From contig JAQVHJ010000015.1 of assembly GCA_028696285.1 (NCBI GenBank), forward strand, positions 1-13,811: 13,811 nt of DNA, given 5' to 3'. This document shows, piece after piece, positions 5,623-13,811 of the stretch. A program made the position numbers and the translations under genes. Each line of letters begins with the position of its first letter. Position 1 is the first letter of the stretch. Under the pieces are notes generated by a model. That model was not told the DNA's origin, searched no databases, and worked only from the letters and a program-made list of their open reading frames with translations. The DNA is from a bacterium (GTDB lineage: Bacteria > AUK180 > JAQVHJ01).

Positions 5623-5883
5623 CCGGTTCAGAAGTTAAGAGCTCAGAATATTATATAAGAAATTTGAAATTATTGGTCTACTGGTTTTTACTAGACAATG
5701 CTAACATCTTATATTTGATAAAAAAACAGGGACGGCCCCAAAAAAAGTTGAAAAATTAATCTTTGTCAATAAACTTCCTATTTAACTCTTATCTTGCTTT
5801 AAATAATTAAATAACCTCTTCTTGTTTATACTGAATTATCAAGAATGACTCTAATCCCTGGACAGAAGACAGATACGGGCACA
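5623..5883. other. Gene-free interval with decayed repeat sequence
   Basis: No convincing reading frame. It holds ACAGGGACGGCCCCA (5726-5740), a GC-rich motif of the kind found beside REP-associated (RAYT) elements, in otherwise AT-rich DNA, and a copy of the dispersed repeat at 5861-5882. No transposase or terminal repeats are visible. Confidence 0.4.
5861..5882. repeat. Dispersed repeat copy B (GACAGAAGACAGA nn CnGGCAC)
   Basis: GACAGAAGACAGA (5861-5873) followed two bases later by CGGGCAC, ending one base before the stop codon of the HIT-domain gene. It is in direct orientation with copy A at 2837. The two copies bracket the truncated subtilase, beta-propeller and pyrG-remnant segment. 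Confidence 0.45.
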
Positions 5884-6594
5884 TTATTTCAATTCTTTTC
5901 GCATCTTGTCAACAAACCAAAGAAACTCCTGTTCTCCTTCATACGGTGAAGGTTCTGTAATTCTATAGTCAATAGGAGCACTTGGGAAATCGTCATCTAA
6001 ATATCTGGGGTACAAGTGGCAATGAAGATGCGGTGAAGAATTTCCATGAATTTCATAGTTTATTTTGACGGCTTCAGTTATCTTATGAAGGGCTTTTGCT
6101 GCCCGTTTCACATCTTTAACGTAACCGATAAACTCTCTTTCTGGCATATCATAAAAATATTCACTGTGATATTTAGCCACGACAACACTCTTCCCGAATA
6201 ATTTTCCCTGGGCGAGAGGTGAGGTAATTACCCATGAATTCGGTAATTCAGCCACGTCCACATTTCCCTCGGGCATAGAAGCGTTATTGCAGCACGGACA
6301 AAATTTCGGTTGTACCTGTATAGCATATTCCGGAAAACGAAAATGAAAACTCCCACCTTGCTGAGTAATCTGGTTATTTACACACCTTCGAAGTTTTTCT
6401 TCAATAACCAATTTTCTTGTTTGGTCTAAGATATCAAATTTCAAAACTCTCTTTTCTTCCCGCGAAAAAGCAGCAATACCAAGACATTGTTTAGTCATAC
6501 GATCTACGGCAATTAATACATCATAGGGTCCATAAACATCATTATCGAAACCATTTGCTTCACGTTCTTTTTCTGTTGCCCACCTGATTAACAT
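5884..6594 (-). CDS. HIT-domain protein with unrecognised N-terminal extension
   Basis: 236 residues from ATG 6594, chosen because AGGAGG (6604-6609) sits 9 nt before it. An in-frame ATG at 6615 would place that site inside the coding sequence. The C-terminal half carries the histidine-triad signature PHLHCHLYP (His189, His191, His193), preceded by NYEIHGNSS, and the usual WVITSPLAQGKLFGKSVVVAKYH strand region at about 121-143. HIT proteins hydrolyse or transfer nucleoside phosphates (dinucleoside polyphosphate hydrolases, GalT-like transferases). The specific substrate here is unknown. A Cys cluster FCPCCNN (99, 101, 102) may bind metal, but a second Cys pair is not seen. Residues 1-90 (VYGPYDVLIAVDR..., EEKLRRCVNN) match nothing that I recognise. 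It is about twice the size of a minimal HIT protein. It lies 150 bp downstream of purM with no clear promoter or terminator between. Confidence 0.75.
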   Translation of the reverse strand: MLIRWATEKEREANGFDNDVYGPYDVLIAVDRMTKQCLGIAAFSREEKRVLKFDILDQTRKLVIEEKLRRCVNNQITQQGGSFHFRFPEYAIQVQPKFCPCCNNASMPEGNVDVAELPNSWVITSPLAQGKLFGKSVVVAKYHSEYFYDMPEREFIGYVKDVKRAAKALHKITEAVKINYEIHGNSSPHLHCHLYPRYLDDDFPSAPIDYRITEPSPYEGEQEFLWFVDKMRKELK

Positions 6595-6745
6595 TGTGAT
6601 ATTCCTCCTAAACAAGTTGTGATTCTTTCTTTTTTCAAAAAATTAAATTTCAATATTATTCCTGATTTTTTTAAATCATCACATATTAAATTATATTTAA
6701 TAATATATTACATTTCATTAATATAATTTGAAGTGGCTTAGGAAC

Positions 6746-7711
6746 TTATTTTATTTCACCGATTAAATATGCTTTCTCTTTATTCTTTTTTAAGTATTTC
6801 AATATTCTATCGGTATCTTTTTCCGAGACAACGATTGCAAGGCCTATGCCCATGTTGAAGACGCGAAGCATCTCGTCATCACTGATCTTCCCGGCTTCCT
6901 GCAGTTTTAAAAATATCCCGGGAACCGGCCAATTACCGTAAAACAAATCAAGCGTCAATCCTTTCGGGATTATTCTCGGGATATTCCCGACTAATCCTCC
7001 CCCGGTTATATGTGCAAGACCCTTTACTGTAAATCTTGAAATTAAATTATTTATTAAACTGCAGTAGATTCTCGTAGGGGTAAGAAGTTCCTTTAAATAT
7101 TTCTTTTCAAGTTCCGGGTTCTTCTCAAGTACCTTCCTGATCAACGTGAACCCGTTCGAATGCGGGCCGGTCGATGCGATGCCGAGAACCTTATCCCCTG
7201 CCTTGATCTTCTTCCCGTCAATGAAGTTGTTCTTATCTGCAATACCGACTCCGAATCCGACGAGATCGAAGTCTCCGGGTTTATAAACACCCGTCAGTTC
7301 CGCTGTCTCACCCCCGAGTAAGATACAGCCGGCATCCCTGCACCCGGTCAGAATACTATTCATGATTGTTTTAAAGTGGTTCTTCTTCAGTTTATTGAAT
7401 CCGATATAATCAAGAAAGAAAATCGGTTTTGCTCCTGTTGTCGCGATATCATTCACGGACATTGCAACCAGGTCAATCCCGAGTCCTTCATATCTGTTAT
7501 ACTTGGTTGCAAGGAGTGTCTTTGTTCCCACTCCATCGGTTCCTGCAACGAGTATATGCGATTTTGTCTTTGTACATTGGAGGTTAAATGCTCCGCCAAA
7601 ACCCCCGACACGCGTCTTGTCGTTTGTGAAAAATTCCGACTTCAGTTTATTGATTATCTTTGGGATCTCATCTGCAAACTTTAAATCGACTCCTGCATCT
7701 TTATATTTCAT
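6746..7711 (-). CDS. purM: PurM, phosphoribosylformylglycinamidine cyclo-ligase (AIR synthetase)
   Basis: Closes the imidazole ring, converting FGAM to AIR with ATP. 321 residues, slightly shorter than the usual 340-350. Opening MKYKDAGVDL (family YxxAGVD), GGFGG at 36-40, the ATP-site GTDGVGTK (57-64), AMSVNDIATTGAKPIFFLDY, GGETAE and DLVGFGVG, then LAHITGGGLVGNIPR and FNMGIGL are all present. GGAG lies 6 nt before the ATG. It starts 14 nt after purF and is the last gene of the purine operon proper. The following DNA is AT-rich accessory sequence with no obvious terminator. Confidence 0.97.
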   Translation of the reverse strand: MKYKDAGVDLKFADEIPKIINKLKSEFFTNDKTRVGGFGGAFNLQCTKTKSHILVAGTDGVGTKTLLATKYNRYEGLGIDLVAMSVNDIATTGAKPIFFLDYIGFNKLKKNHFKTIMNSILTGCRDAGCILLGGETAELTGVYKPGDFDLVGFGVGIADKNNFIDGKKIKAGDKVLGIASTGPHSNGFTLIRKVLEKNPELEKKYLKELLTPTRIYCSLINNLISRFTVKGLAHITGGGLVGNIPRIIPKGLTLDLFYGNWPVPGIFLKLQEAGKISDDEMLRVFNMGIGLAIVVSEKDTDRILKYLKKNKEKAYLIGEIK

Positions 7712-7725
7712 TTCTGCTCCGCAAT

Positions 7726-9138
7726 TTAAAACAGTTTAATCTGCTTCCCTTCACAGGCCTTGATATTTTTACTCAGGCCTGAGTAATCTGCTTTCACCGG
7801 ATACTCTCCGTTGAAGCATGCATAACAGAAAGAGTCGCATCTTGTTCCTGCGATCTTTTTCAGGCCTTCAAGCGAGAGATAATGAAGTTCGTCTGCATTT
7901 AAATATTTCCGGATCTCTTCATTTGTCTTTTTCGCTGCGATCAATTCATTTCTTGAAGGTGTGTCAATCCCGTAATAGCACGGATTCTTTATCATGGGCG
8001 ATGCGCTTAAAAACACAACCTTCTTCGGATTGAATTCACGTATTAAATTAATTATTATTTTTGATGTGGTTCCCCGGACAATTGAGTCATCAAGGAGAAT
8101 GATCTTCTTCCCTTCAATTGTACTCTTTATCGGATTCAGTTTCATCCGCACCTTAAAACTCCTGTCCTTGGGTGACGGATTGATAAATGTTCTCCCTGTA
8201 TAATGATCCCTGATCAATCCCCTGTCATACGGTATCCCTGACTCCCTCGAGAAACCGAGACTCGCGCTTATTCCGGAATCGGGGATGGGGATTATCTTAT
8301 CCGCGTCTATGGAAACTTCCTTCGCAAGCTGTTCACCCAGCTTCACGCGGAATTCGTGGACGTTCTGCCCGAAGATATAACTGTCTGGCCGGGCAAAATA
8401 AATATATTCGAATATGCACATCTTCGGTGTGGGACTGTCAAAATAAAATGAATTGATATTTCCCTTATTCTGAATAACAACTACCTCACCCGGATTTATA
8501 TCCCTGACGATCTTCCCCTTGAGTAAAGTAATCGCGCAAGACTCCGAGGCAAGGATCGGGCCATGCTCCGTCTCCCCGAGTACGAGGGGCCGGAAACCGT
8601 ACGGATCGCGGACACCGAGCATTAAATCAGGCGTCATTATAATGAATGAGAATGCGCCTTTAACTTTATGTAGGATCTCCTTCAATGCGGAGATGATATC
8701 ACTCTGGCCGGAAAATGCAAGAAGGTGAAGTATGAGTTCTGAATCACTGTCTGTTAAAAAAATCGCACCGCGTTTCTCAAGGCCTTTTCGGAGTTTCCTG
8801 TAATTAATCAGGTTCCCGTTATGAACCAGGGCAAAATGCCCTATGTTCGTCCTTGCAAAAATCGGCTGGGCATTCTCAACAGTTGATTTTCCTGTCGTTG
8901 AATACCGGACGTGACCTATACCCTTATACCCTTTAAGTTCCATTAGTTCCTTCACTCCGAAAACTTCATCAACAAGGCCCATCCCTTTTATGGTCTTCAT
9001 ACTCTTCCCGTCATATACTGTAATCCCCGCGCTCTCCTGACCCCGGTGCTGAAGACTGCGCAGGGCGAAGTACAGGTCGTATGATGTATTCTTCAGTTCA
9101 GAAACTATACCGACAACTCCGCATTCGTGCTTGAACAT
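7726..9138 (-). CDS. purF: PurF, amidophosphoribosyltransferase (Fe-S type)
   Basis: Makes phosphoribosylamine from PRPP and glutamine, the first committed step of the pathway. 470 residues from ATG 9138, which follows GGAGGAG overlapping the purL stop; an upstream in-frame ATG at 9180 lies inside purL. The nucleophile Cys6 in MFKHECGVVG would be exposed by removal of a short propeptide, as in the Bacillus subtilis enzyme. Glutaminase motifs LQHRGQES, GHVRYSTTG and VHNGNL follow. The PRPP loop is DDSIVRGTTS (350-359). Cys241, Cys387, Cys438 and Cys441 match the spacing of the B. subtilis 4Fe-4S ligands, suggesting an oxygen-sensitive regulated form. The gap to purL is 8 nt. Confidence 0.97.
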   Translation of the reverse strand: MFKHECGVVGIVSELKNTSYDLYFALRSLQHRGQESAGITVYDGKSMKTIKGMGLVDEVFGVKELMELKGYKGIGHVRYSTTGKSTVENAQPIFARTNIGHFALVHNGNLINYRKLRKGLEKRGAIFLTDSDSELILHLLAFSGQSDIISALKEILHKVKGAFSFIIMTPDLMLGVRDPYGFRPLVLGETEHGPILASESCAITLLKGKIVRDINPGEVVVIQNKGNINSFYFDSPTPKMCIFEYIYFARPDSYIFGQNVHEFRVKLGEQLAKEVSIDADKIIPIPDSGISASLGFSRESGIPYDRGLIRDHYTGRTFINPSPKDRSFKVRMKLNPIKSTIEGKKIILLDDSIVRGTTSKIIINLIREFNPKKVVFLSASPMIKNPCYYGIDTPSRNELIAAKKTNEEIRKYLNADELHYLSLEGLKKIAGTRCDSFCYACFNGEYPVKADYSGLSKNIKACEGKQIKLF

Positions 9139-9146
9139 CTCTCCTC

Positions 9147-11357
9147 CTAAATTGTAATATCCATTAAACGGGGAATACAATTATAGAACGTTTCTTTCGC
9201 TTCGCTTACTTTCACTTTTATCTTATCTTTATATATGAAATAATTTTCATTGCTTACTTTTCCTAAATAGGTTTGGCAGATCTCTCCGGCACTGCAGTTG
9301 GATTCGAATAGGGCTGAATTCTCCGGTGAAATGAAAACTAAAAATCTGCCGGGTAACTCGCCGAAGAGTGTTTTAGGTAAATCCTTCGGTTTAAATTTTG
9401 AGTCAAACTCAAATCCGAGATCAAACCTGAAAATACTTTCGAGGATTGCAATGGCAAGGCCTCCTTCTGAAATATCCGTTATGTAATTTATTGCGCCTGT
9501 CTTTTGAAAACACTTGATAATATCTGAAAGATGTTTGAATTTAAGGGGGTCTATATTCGGTATATCGTTCCCGAACTTCAGGTTAAGAACCTTCTCAAAT
9601 TGCGACCCTGCAAAAAACGGCTCCTCACTGTAATCAAGCAGATAACCCTTATCCCCTGAATTTATTTTCTGTTCATTCAGTTTATCCATATTATTTATAA
9701 GGCCCACCATCCCTATGACCGGTGTCGGGTAAACGGGTCCCTTATCCGATTCATTATAGAACGATACATTCCCGCTTATTACAGGGGTATCGAGAATCTT
9801 GGCTGTCTCTGCAATTCCGTCAACGCATCTCACAAATTCATAGAATCGTTCCGGTATCTCGGGATTTCCGAAGTTAAGGCAATCCGTGATTGCTGAGGGA
9901 TCTGCGCCTGATGCGATTATATTTGAGGCTGCTTCTATCACACTTAATTTCCCGCCGTTATACGGATCACGGAAGCAGTACCTCGAGTTGCAGTCGGTGG
10001 TCAGTGCAAATCCTGTCTTCTCTCCCTTTATCCGCATCACTCCTGCATCTTTCCCCGGCCTAACGATCGTATCGGTTCCTACCCAGTAATCATACTGGTG
10101 GAATACCCAGCCCTTCGATGCAATGGTCGGGCTTGAAATCAACTTAAAAATAATTTCGTTATAATCCTTGATCTCCGGGATTACATCGTACAGTTCATCG
10201 AACTCGGACGGTTTTTTAAATTCCCTGTCATAGACAGGAGCATTATCTGTTAATGCCTTTACGGGTATGTCACAGATATTTTTCCCTTTATACTTAATCT
10301 TTAACCTGTCCCCTGAGATCACTCTTCCGATTACGCAGAATTCAAGATCCCACTTTCTTAATATCTCTTCCGCGATCTTTTCTTTTCCCTTCTTTACAAC
10401 AACCAGCATCCGTTCCTGTGATTCGGAAAGCATTATCTCATACCCTGACATCTTTTCTTCACGGACAGGAACCTTATCCAAATCCAATTCAATCCCGGAG
10501 TCGCCTCTGGCGGACATCTCCACAGATGAACTGGTCAACCCCGCTGCGCCCATGTCCTGCATCCCGATAACAACACCTGAATCACGGAGTTCCATGCACG
10601 CTTCTATCAATAACTTTTCCGTGAACGGATCCGCTATCTGGACTGAACTTCTCTTTGAATCGGATTCCTCGGATAATTCAACGGATGCAAACGTTGCCCC
10701 GTGAATCCCGTCTCGCCCGGTCTTTGAACCTATATAAATAACAGGATTCCCTTCGCCTTTCGCGAGGCCTGTTACTATCTTCCCCTTCTTCCCGATTCCT
10801 ACGGCCATTGCATTTACAAGGCAGTTGGTCTGGTAGCACTCATCAAAATACACCTCTCCCCCGATTGTCGGAATCCCTGTACAGTTCCCGTACCCGGCGA
10901 TGCCTTCAACTACATGCTTCATTAGATACCGTGATCTTGAATTGTCAAGATTTCCGAAACGCAATGAATTTAAATTGGCAACCGGCCTTAGACCCATCGT
11001 GAAGACATCCCGTAAAATGCCGCCCACACCCGTGGCTGCGCCTTCGTACGGATCAACCGCGGACGGGTGGTTATGCGATTCTATCTTCATTCCGAGAACA
11101 TAACCGTTGCCAAGGTCTATGATCCCGGCATTCTCACCGGGACCGGCAACTACTTTCCTGGATGAATGCTTGAATTTTTTTAAATGTAATTTTGAACTTT
11201 TATAACTGCAGTGCTCCGACCACATGACGGAGAAGATCCCGAGTTCGATCCTGTTCGGGTTCCTTCCGAGGATTTGAAGGATCTTGTTGTATTCCTCTTC
11301 TGTTAATCCGTGGTCAATGCCGTCCTGCAGGTTAGTAATTTTATTATCATCTGTCAT
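9147..11357 (-). CDS. purL: PurL, FGAM synthetase large catalytic subunit (short type)
   Basis: 736 residues, the small PurL used with separate PurS and PurQ, not the ~1300-residue fused enzyme. Converts FGAR to FGAM using ATP and ammonia from PurQ. Visible motifs: MWSEHCSYKSSK near 45-56, the ATP-site ESHNHPSAVDPYEGAATGVGG, DMGAAGLTSSSVEMS, the second-half DCNSRYCFRDPYNGGK, and TDISEGGLA. The ATG lies 11 nt inside the end of purQ, with GGAG about 8 nt upstream. The TAG stop is embedded in the purF ribosome-binding region. Confidence 0.97.
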   Translation of the reverse strand: MTDDNKITNLQDGIDHGLTEEEYNKILQILGRNPNRIELGIFSVMWSEHCSYKSSKLHLKKFKHSSRKVVAGPGENAGIIDLGNGYVLGMKIESHNHPSAVDPYEGAATGVGGILRDVFTMGLRPVANLNSLRFGNLDNSRSRYLMKHVVEGIAGYGNCTGIPTIGGEVYFDECYQTNCLVNAMAVGIGKKGKIVTGLAKGEGNPVIYIGSKTGRDGIHGATFASVELSEESDSKRSSVQIADPFTEKLLIEACMELRDSGVVIGMQDMGAAGLTSSSVEMSARGDSGIELDLDKVPVREEKMSGYEIMLSESQERMLVVVKKGKEKIAEEILRKWDLEFCVIGRVISGDRLKIKYKGKNICDIPVKALTDNAPVYDREFKKPSEFDELYDVIPEIKDYNEIIFKLISSPTIASKGWVFHQYDYWVGTDTIVRPGKDAGVMRIKGEKTGFALTTDCNSRYCFRDPYNGGKLSVIEAASNIIASGADPSAITDCLNFGNPEIPERFYEFVRCVDGIAETAKILDTPVISGNVSFYNESDKGPVYPTPVIGMVGLINNMDKLNEQKINSGDKGYLLDYSEEPFFAGSQFEKVLNLKFGNDIPNIDPLKFKHLSDIIKCFQKTGAINYITDISEGGLAIAILESIFRFDLGFEFDSKFKPKDLPKTLFGELPGRFLVFISPENSALFESNCSAGEICQTYLGKVSNENYFIYKDKIKVKVSEAKETFYNCIPRLMDITI

Positions 11358-12042
11358 TGAACTTCTCCATGATTGATAATATCAAGTCCTTCCCATCTTC
11401 GGAACAGAGTATTTTTTCGTAGGCCCTTTCGAAATGGGGCATCATTCCAAGAACATTTCCATTCTCATTAATAATTCCCGCAATATTATACAGAGCCCCG
11501 TTCGGATTCGATTTCTCTGTGCACTTTCCGTCGTCATCACAGTATCTGAAAATGATCCTGTCTTCTTTTTTTAACCGGTCAAGGATTTCCGGCGCGGCAT
11601 AGTAATTCCCTTCATAATGCGCAATAGGCATATGGAGAACCCGGCCTTTCTTAAATCTCTTCGTAAAAACTGTTTTGTTATTCTCAACCCTGATATTAAT
11701 TAACTTGGAAATAAATTGTAAATGCCTGTTCACCATCAATGCTCCCGGGAGAAGTCCTGACTCCGTCAATATCTGGAACCCGTTGCAGATCCCGATTACC
11801 AGGCCGCCTTTCTTCGCAAACTCTGAAACAGCCTGCATTACGGGGGAGAACCTTGCAATCGCCCCGGCGCGGAGATAATCCCCGTATGAAAATCCTCCGG
11901 GTAAAATAATGCAGTCGAGTTTCGGAAGCGTTGTCTCTTTGTGCCAGACGGTTACTGCTTTTGTTCCCGTAACAGAAGTAAGTGCATTGACCGTGTCCTG
12001 GTCACAATTAGAACCGGGAAAGATTACTACTCCGCTCTTCAT
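11347..12042 (-). CDS. purQ: PurQ, FGAM synthetase glutaminase subunit
   Basis: 231-residue class I glutamine amidotransferase supplying ammonia to PurL. FPGSNCDQDT at the start, LPGGFSYGDYLRAGA (47-61), nucleophile Cys86 in GICNGFQ, and the C-terminal His203/Glu205 in MMPHFERA complete the triad; the family usually reads MPHPER, so Pro-to-Phe is a small variation. ATG overlaps the purS stop by 4 nt (ATGA), typical translational coupling. Confidence 0.97.
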   Translation of the reverse strand: MKSGVVIFPGSNCDQDTVNALTSVTGTKAVTVWHKETTLPKLDCIILPGGFSYGDYLRAGAIARFSPVMQAVSEFAKKGGLVIGICNGFQILTESGLLPGALMVNRHLQFISKLINIRVENNKTVFTKRFKKGRVLHMPIAHYEGNYYAAPEILDRLKKEDRIIFRYCDDDGKCTEKSNPNGALYNIAGIINENGNVLGMMPHFERAYEKILCSEDGKDLILSIMEKFNDR

Positions 12043-12281
12043 TTATCTGTCTCAATTTTAAATGTTTGAATATTGGGATTGGCCAAAAGTTTTGCTGAGA
12101 TATCTTTAATTATCAACTCTGCCTTCGCCTTATCATTCCCTTCTATCTCCAGCTCAAAATACTTCCCGCTCCTCACATCCTTCACTTCCTTATAACCGAG
12201 CATCTCTATCGAATGATGTATGGTCTTCCCCTGCGGATCGAGTATCCCGGGCTTATACGTTACTATCACTTTAAATTTCAT
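12039..12281 (-). CDS. purS: PurS, FGAM synthetase small subunit
   Basis: 80 residues, the normal size. It bridges PurL and PurQ in the FGAM synthetase complex. KFKVIVTYKPGILDPQGKTI, LGYKEVKDVRSGKYFELEI and the C-terminal LLANPNIQTFKIE are characteristic. ATG 12281 follows GGAG at 5 nt. A GTG at 12287 is in frame but overlaps that site, so the ATG is preferred. It starts 12 nt after guaA. Confidence 0.95.
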   Translation of the reverse strand: MKFKVIVTYKPGILDPQGKTIHHSIEMLGYKEVKDVRSGKYFELEIEGNDKAKAELIIKDISAKLLANPNIQTFKIETDK

Positions 12282-12293
12282 AATCACTCCGTT

Positions 12294-13811
12294 CTATTCC
12301 CATTCAATGGTTGATGGGGGTTTATTCGAAATATCATAAACAACCCGGTTCACACCGGAAACATTATTAATTATCTTTGATGAGATCTCCGTCAATACTT
12401 CAGGATCGAAATGATACCAGTTCGCGGTCATCCCGTCAAAGGAATTTACCGCACGAACTGCGATAACATTTTCGTATGTCCTCGCATCACCCATTACACC
12501 TACGGTCTTGACTGGAAGGAGTACACAAAACGCCTGCCAGATATCATCGTAGATCTTACGGGCTTTTAGTTCATTCACATAGATCGCATCGGCTTCCCTT
12601 AAAATTTCAAGACGTTCCTTTGTAACCTCGCCGAGGATCCTGATTGCAAGGCCGGGGCCGGGGAACGGGTGACGGTTTAAAATATCTGAAGGGATATTGA
12701 GTTCCTTTCCAAGCTCACGGACTTCATCCTTGAATAACTCGCGAAGCGGTTCTATTAATTTTAATTTCATCCGGGAAGGAAGGCCCCCGACATTATGATG
12801 GCTCTTAATTGTGGCTGAAGGGCCTTTAACGGAGACGCTCTCTATTACGTCGGGATATAACGTTCCCTGGCATAGATATTTAATTCCCTTCTCTGACCGG
12901 GATACCTTCTCAAATAAATCAATGAATGTCTTCCCGATTATCTTACGCTTCTGTTCGGGATCGGTAATACCCTTCAGGCGTTTAAGGAATAATCCGGAAC
13001 CGTTAATTACCTTTAAATTTAATTTCAAGCGCGACTTGAGATTTCTTTGCACTTCTTCAAGTTCATCCTTCCGCAATAATCCGTTGTCAATGAAGACTGC
13101 TGTTAATCTTTTCCCTACTGCCTTTGCCATTAATTTCGCGGCAACGGTTGAATCAACACCGCCGCTGACTGCCATGATAACACGGTCAGAACCGGTTTCC
13201 TTCCGGATGTCCGTGATTGTGCGTTTGATGAAGTCTTCAAGAACCCAGTTCTTTTTCATTCTGCAGTAATTTTTAATGAAATTATCAAGAAGTTCGCTCC
13301 CGAATTTAGTATGTGTTACTTCCGGATGAAATTGGATCCCTGCGAGATTCTTCTCCTCATTGACAATTACGGCAAACTCACAATTCTCTGTTGAACCGCA
13401 GTTCCTGAATCCTGACGGCAGTGAATTTATCTTGTCCGAGTGGCTCATCCAGATTATGGATTTCTTCGGGATCTTATTAAAAAGGGGTGTCTGATTCTTA
13501 ATCTCGAGTTCGGTCTTACCGTATTCCCGGGCTTGCGCAGGGATTACCTTCCCGTTCATTAGTTTTACCATTAACTGGAGTCCGTAACAGATTCCGAGAA
13601 CAGGCTTGCCTATCTTAAATATCTCTTCCGAGATTTTTGGGGAGGTCTTGTTATAAACACTCTCCGGGCCGCCGGACAGGATTATCCCCTTAACTTCGGG
13701 ACCGGTTAATTTTTCGACAGGAATTTTGAAGGGATGGATCTCGGAATAGTATCCGAGTCTCCTGATGCGTTTTGCTATTAACTGTGTATATTGCGAACCG
13801 AAATCTAAGAT
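12294..13811 (-). CDS. guaA: GuaA, GMP synthase (glutamine-hydrolysing), N-terminal few residues off the right edge
   Basis: Converts XMP to GMP with ATP and glutamine ammonia. 505 residues are visible and the frame is open to the edge; the family has about 510-520, so little is missing. Opening ILDFGSQYTQLIAKRIR is the family start. The glutaminase domain has Cys75 in GICYGLQ and His162/Glu164 in IQFHPEVTHT. The ATP-pyrophosphatase P-loop SGGVDST is at 216-222, with CQGTLYPDVIES and HHNVGGLP following. The C-terminal dimerisation domain ends KPPSTIEWE, as is usual. It leads the purine operon as seen here; its promoter, and any guanine riboswitch, would lie outside the window. Confidence 0.97.
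   Translation of the reverse strand: MLDFGSQYTQLIAKRIRRLGYYSEIHPFKIPVEKLTGPEVKGIILSGGPESVYNKTSPKISEEIFKIGKPVLGICYGLQLMVKLMNGKVIPAQAREYGKTELEIKNQTPLFNKIPKKSIIWMSHSDKINSLPSGFRNCGSTENCEFAVIVNEEKNLAGIQFHPEVTHTKFGSELLDNFIKNYCRMKKNWVLEDFIKRTITDIRKETGSDRVIMAVSGGVDSTVAAKLMAKAVGKRLTAVFIDNGLLRKDELEEVQRNLKSRLKLNLKVINGSGLFLKRLKGITDPEQKRKIIGKTFIDLFEKVSRSEKGIKYLCQGTLYPDVIESVSVKGPSATIKSHHNVGGLPSRMKLKLIEPLRELFKDEVRELGKELNIPSDILNRHPFPGPGLAIRILGEVTKERLEILREADAIYVNELKARKIYDDIWQAFCVLLPVKTVGVMGDARTYENVIAVRAVNSFDGMTANWYHFDPEVLTEISSKIINNVSGVNRVVYDISNKPPSTIEWE

Noticed and set aside
7376..7739. Plus-strand open frames opposite purM and purF (also 7818-8203 and 8519-8728)
   Set aside because: They are antisense to strongly conserved genes, lack ribosome-binding sites, and their translations look like no protein family.
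9886..11103. Plus-strand open frames opposite purL, including one of 145 codons at 10267-10704
   Set aside because: Shadows of the purL codon pattern; purL is fully accounted for on the minus strand.
12811..13269. 152-codon plus-strand open frame
   Set aside because: Antisense to the ATP-pyrophosphatase domain of guaA, with no start signal or recognisable product.
1..13811. tRNA, rRNA, CRISPR array or complete insertion sequence
   Set aside because: No cloverleaf, ribosomal, regularly spaced repeat or transposase sequence was seen on either strand.

Overview
The window is a 13.8 kb stretch of a low-GC bacterial chromosome in which every convincing gene reads on the minus strand (right to left). 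The right half is a housekeeping purine operon, guaA-purS-purQ-purL-purF-purM. The left edge carries the start of purC. Between purM and purC lies about 6.4 kb of AT-rich accessory DNA. The organism cannot be named from this. It uses split purS/purQ/purL, strong GGAG/GGAGG ribosome-binding sites and sigma70-type promoters (TTGACA/TTGAAA, 17 bp, TATAAT). These argue against Bacteroidota proper. The secreted beta-propeller with a FlgD/type-IX-like C-terminal domain and the subtilase-type prodomain are typical of the wider FCB group and related uncultured phyla. A poorly characterised Gram-negative candidate phylum fits best (inference).

Purine operon (6746-13811): guaA runs off the right edge with only a few N-terminal residues missing. 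purS, purQ, purL, purF and purM follow with gaps of 8-14 nt or overlaps of 4-11 nt, so they are translationally coupled. PurS, PurQ and PurL together form the FGAM synthetase complex. PurF makes the first committed intermediate, PurM closes the imidazole ring, and GuaA makes GMP. purC (1-252) encodes SAICAR synthetase and has its own promoter at 273-301.

Accessory region (253-6745), from purM towards purC: (i) a HIT-domain protein with an unrecognised N-terminal extension; (ii) 5142-5622, a decayed fragment of CTP synthase (pyrG glutaminase domain) with a frameshift, stop codons and a 15-bp tandem duplication; (iii) a two-gene unit with a strong promoter, encoding a secreted seven-repeat beta-propeller protein and a truncated subtilase-type prodomain protein; (iv) an AbiEi-like winged-helix antitoxin and an AbiEii-like nucleotidyltransferase (type IV toxin-antitoxin / phage-defence family), preceded by two putative promoters, each carrying a pair of TANTGAAC boxes exactly 17 bp apart; (v) a 400-bp interval with a strong promoter, a 16-bp inverted repeat and a 25-codon micro-ORF, just upstream of the purC promoter.

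The most interesting points are the duplicated 17-bp-spaced boxes at the toxin-antitoxin promoters, the promoter/inverted-repeat/micro-ORF cassette, and a 13-bp repeat (GACAGAAGACAGA) at both edges of the decayed segment, which looks like a scar of a small repeat element.
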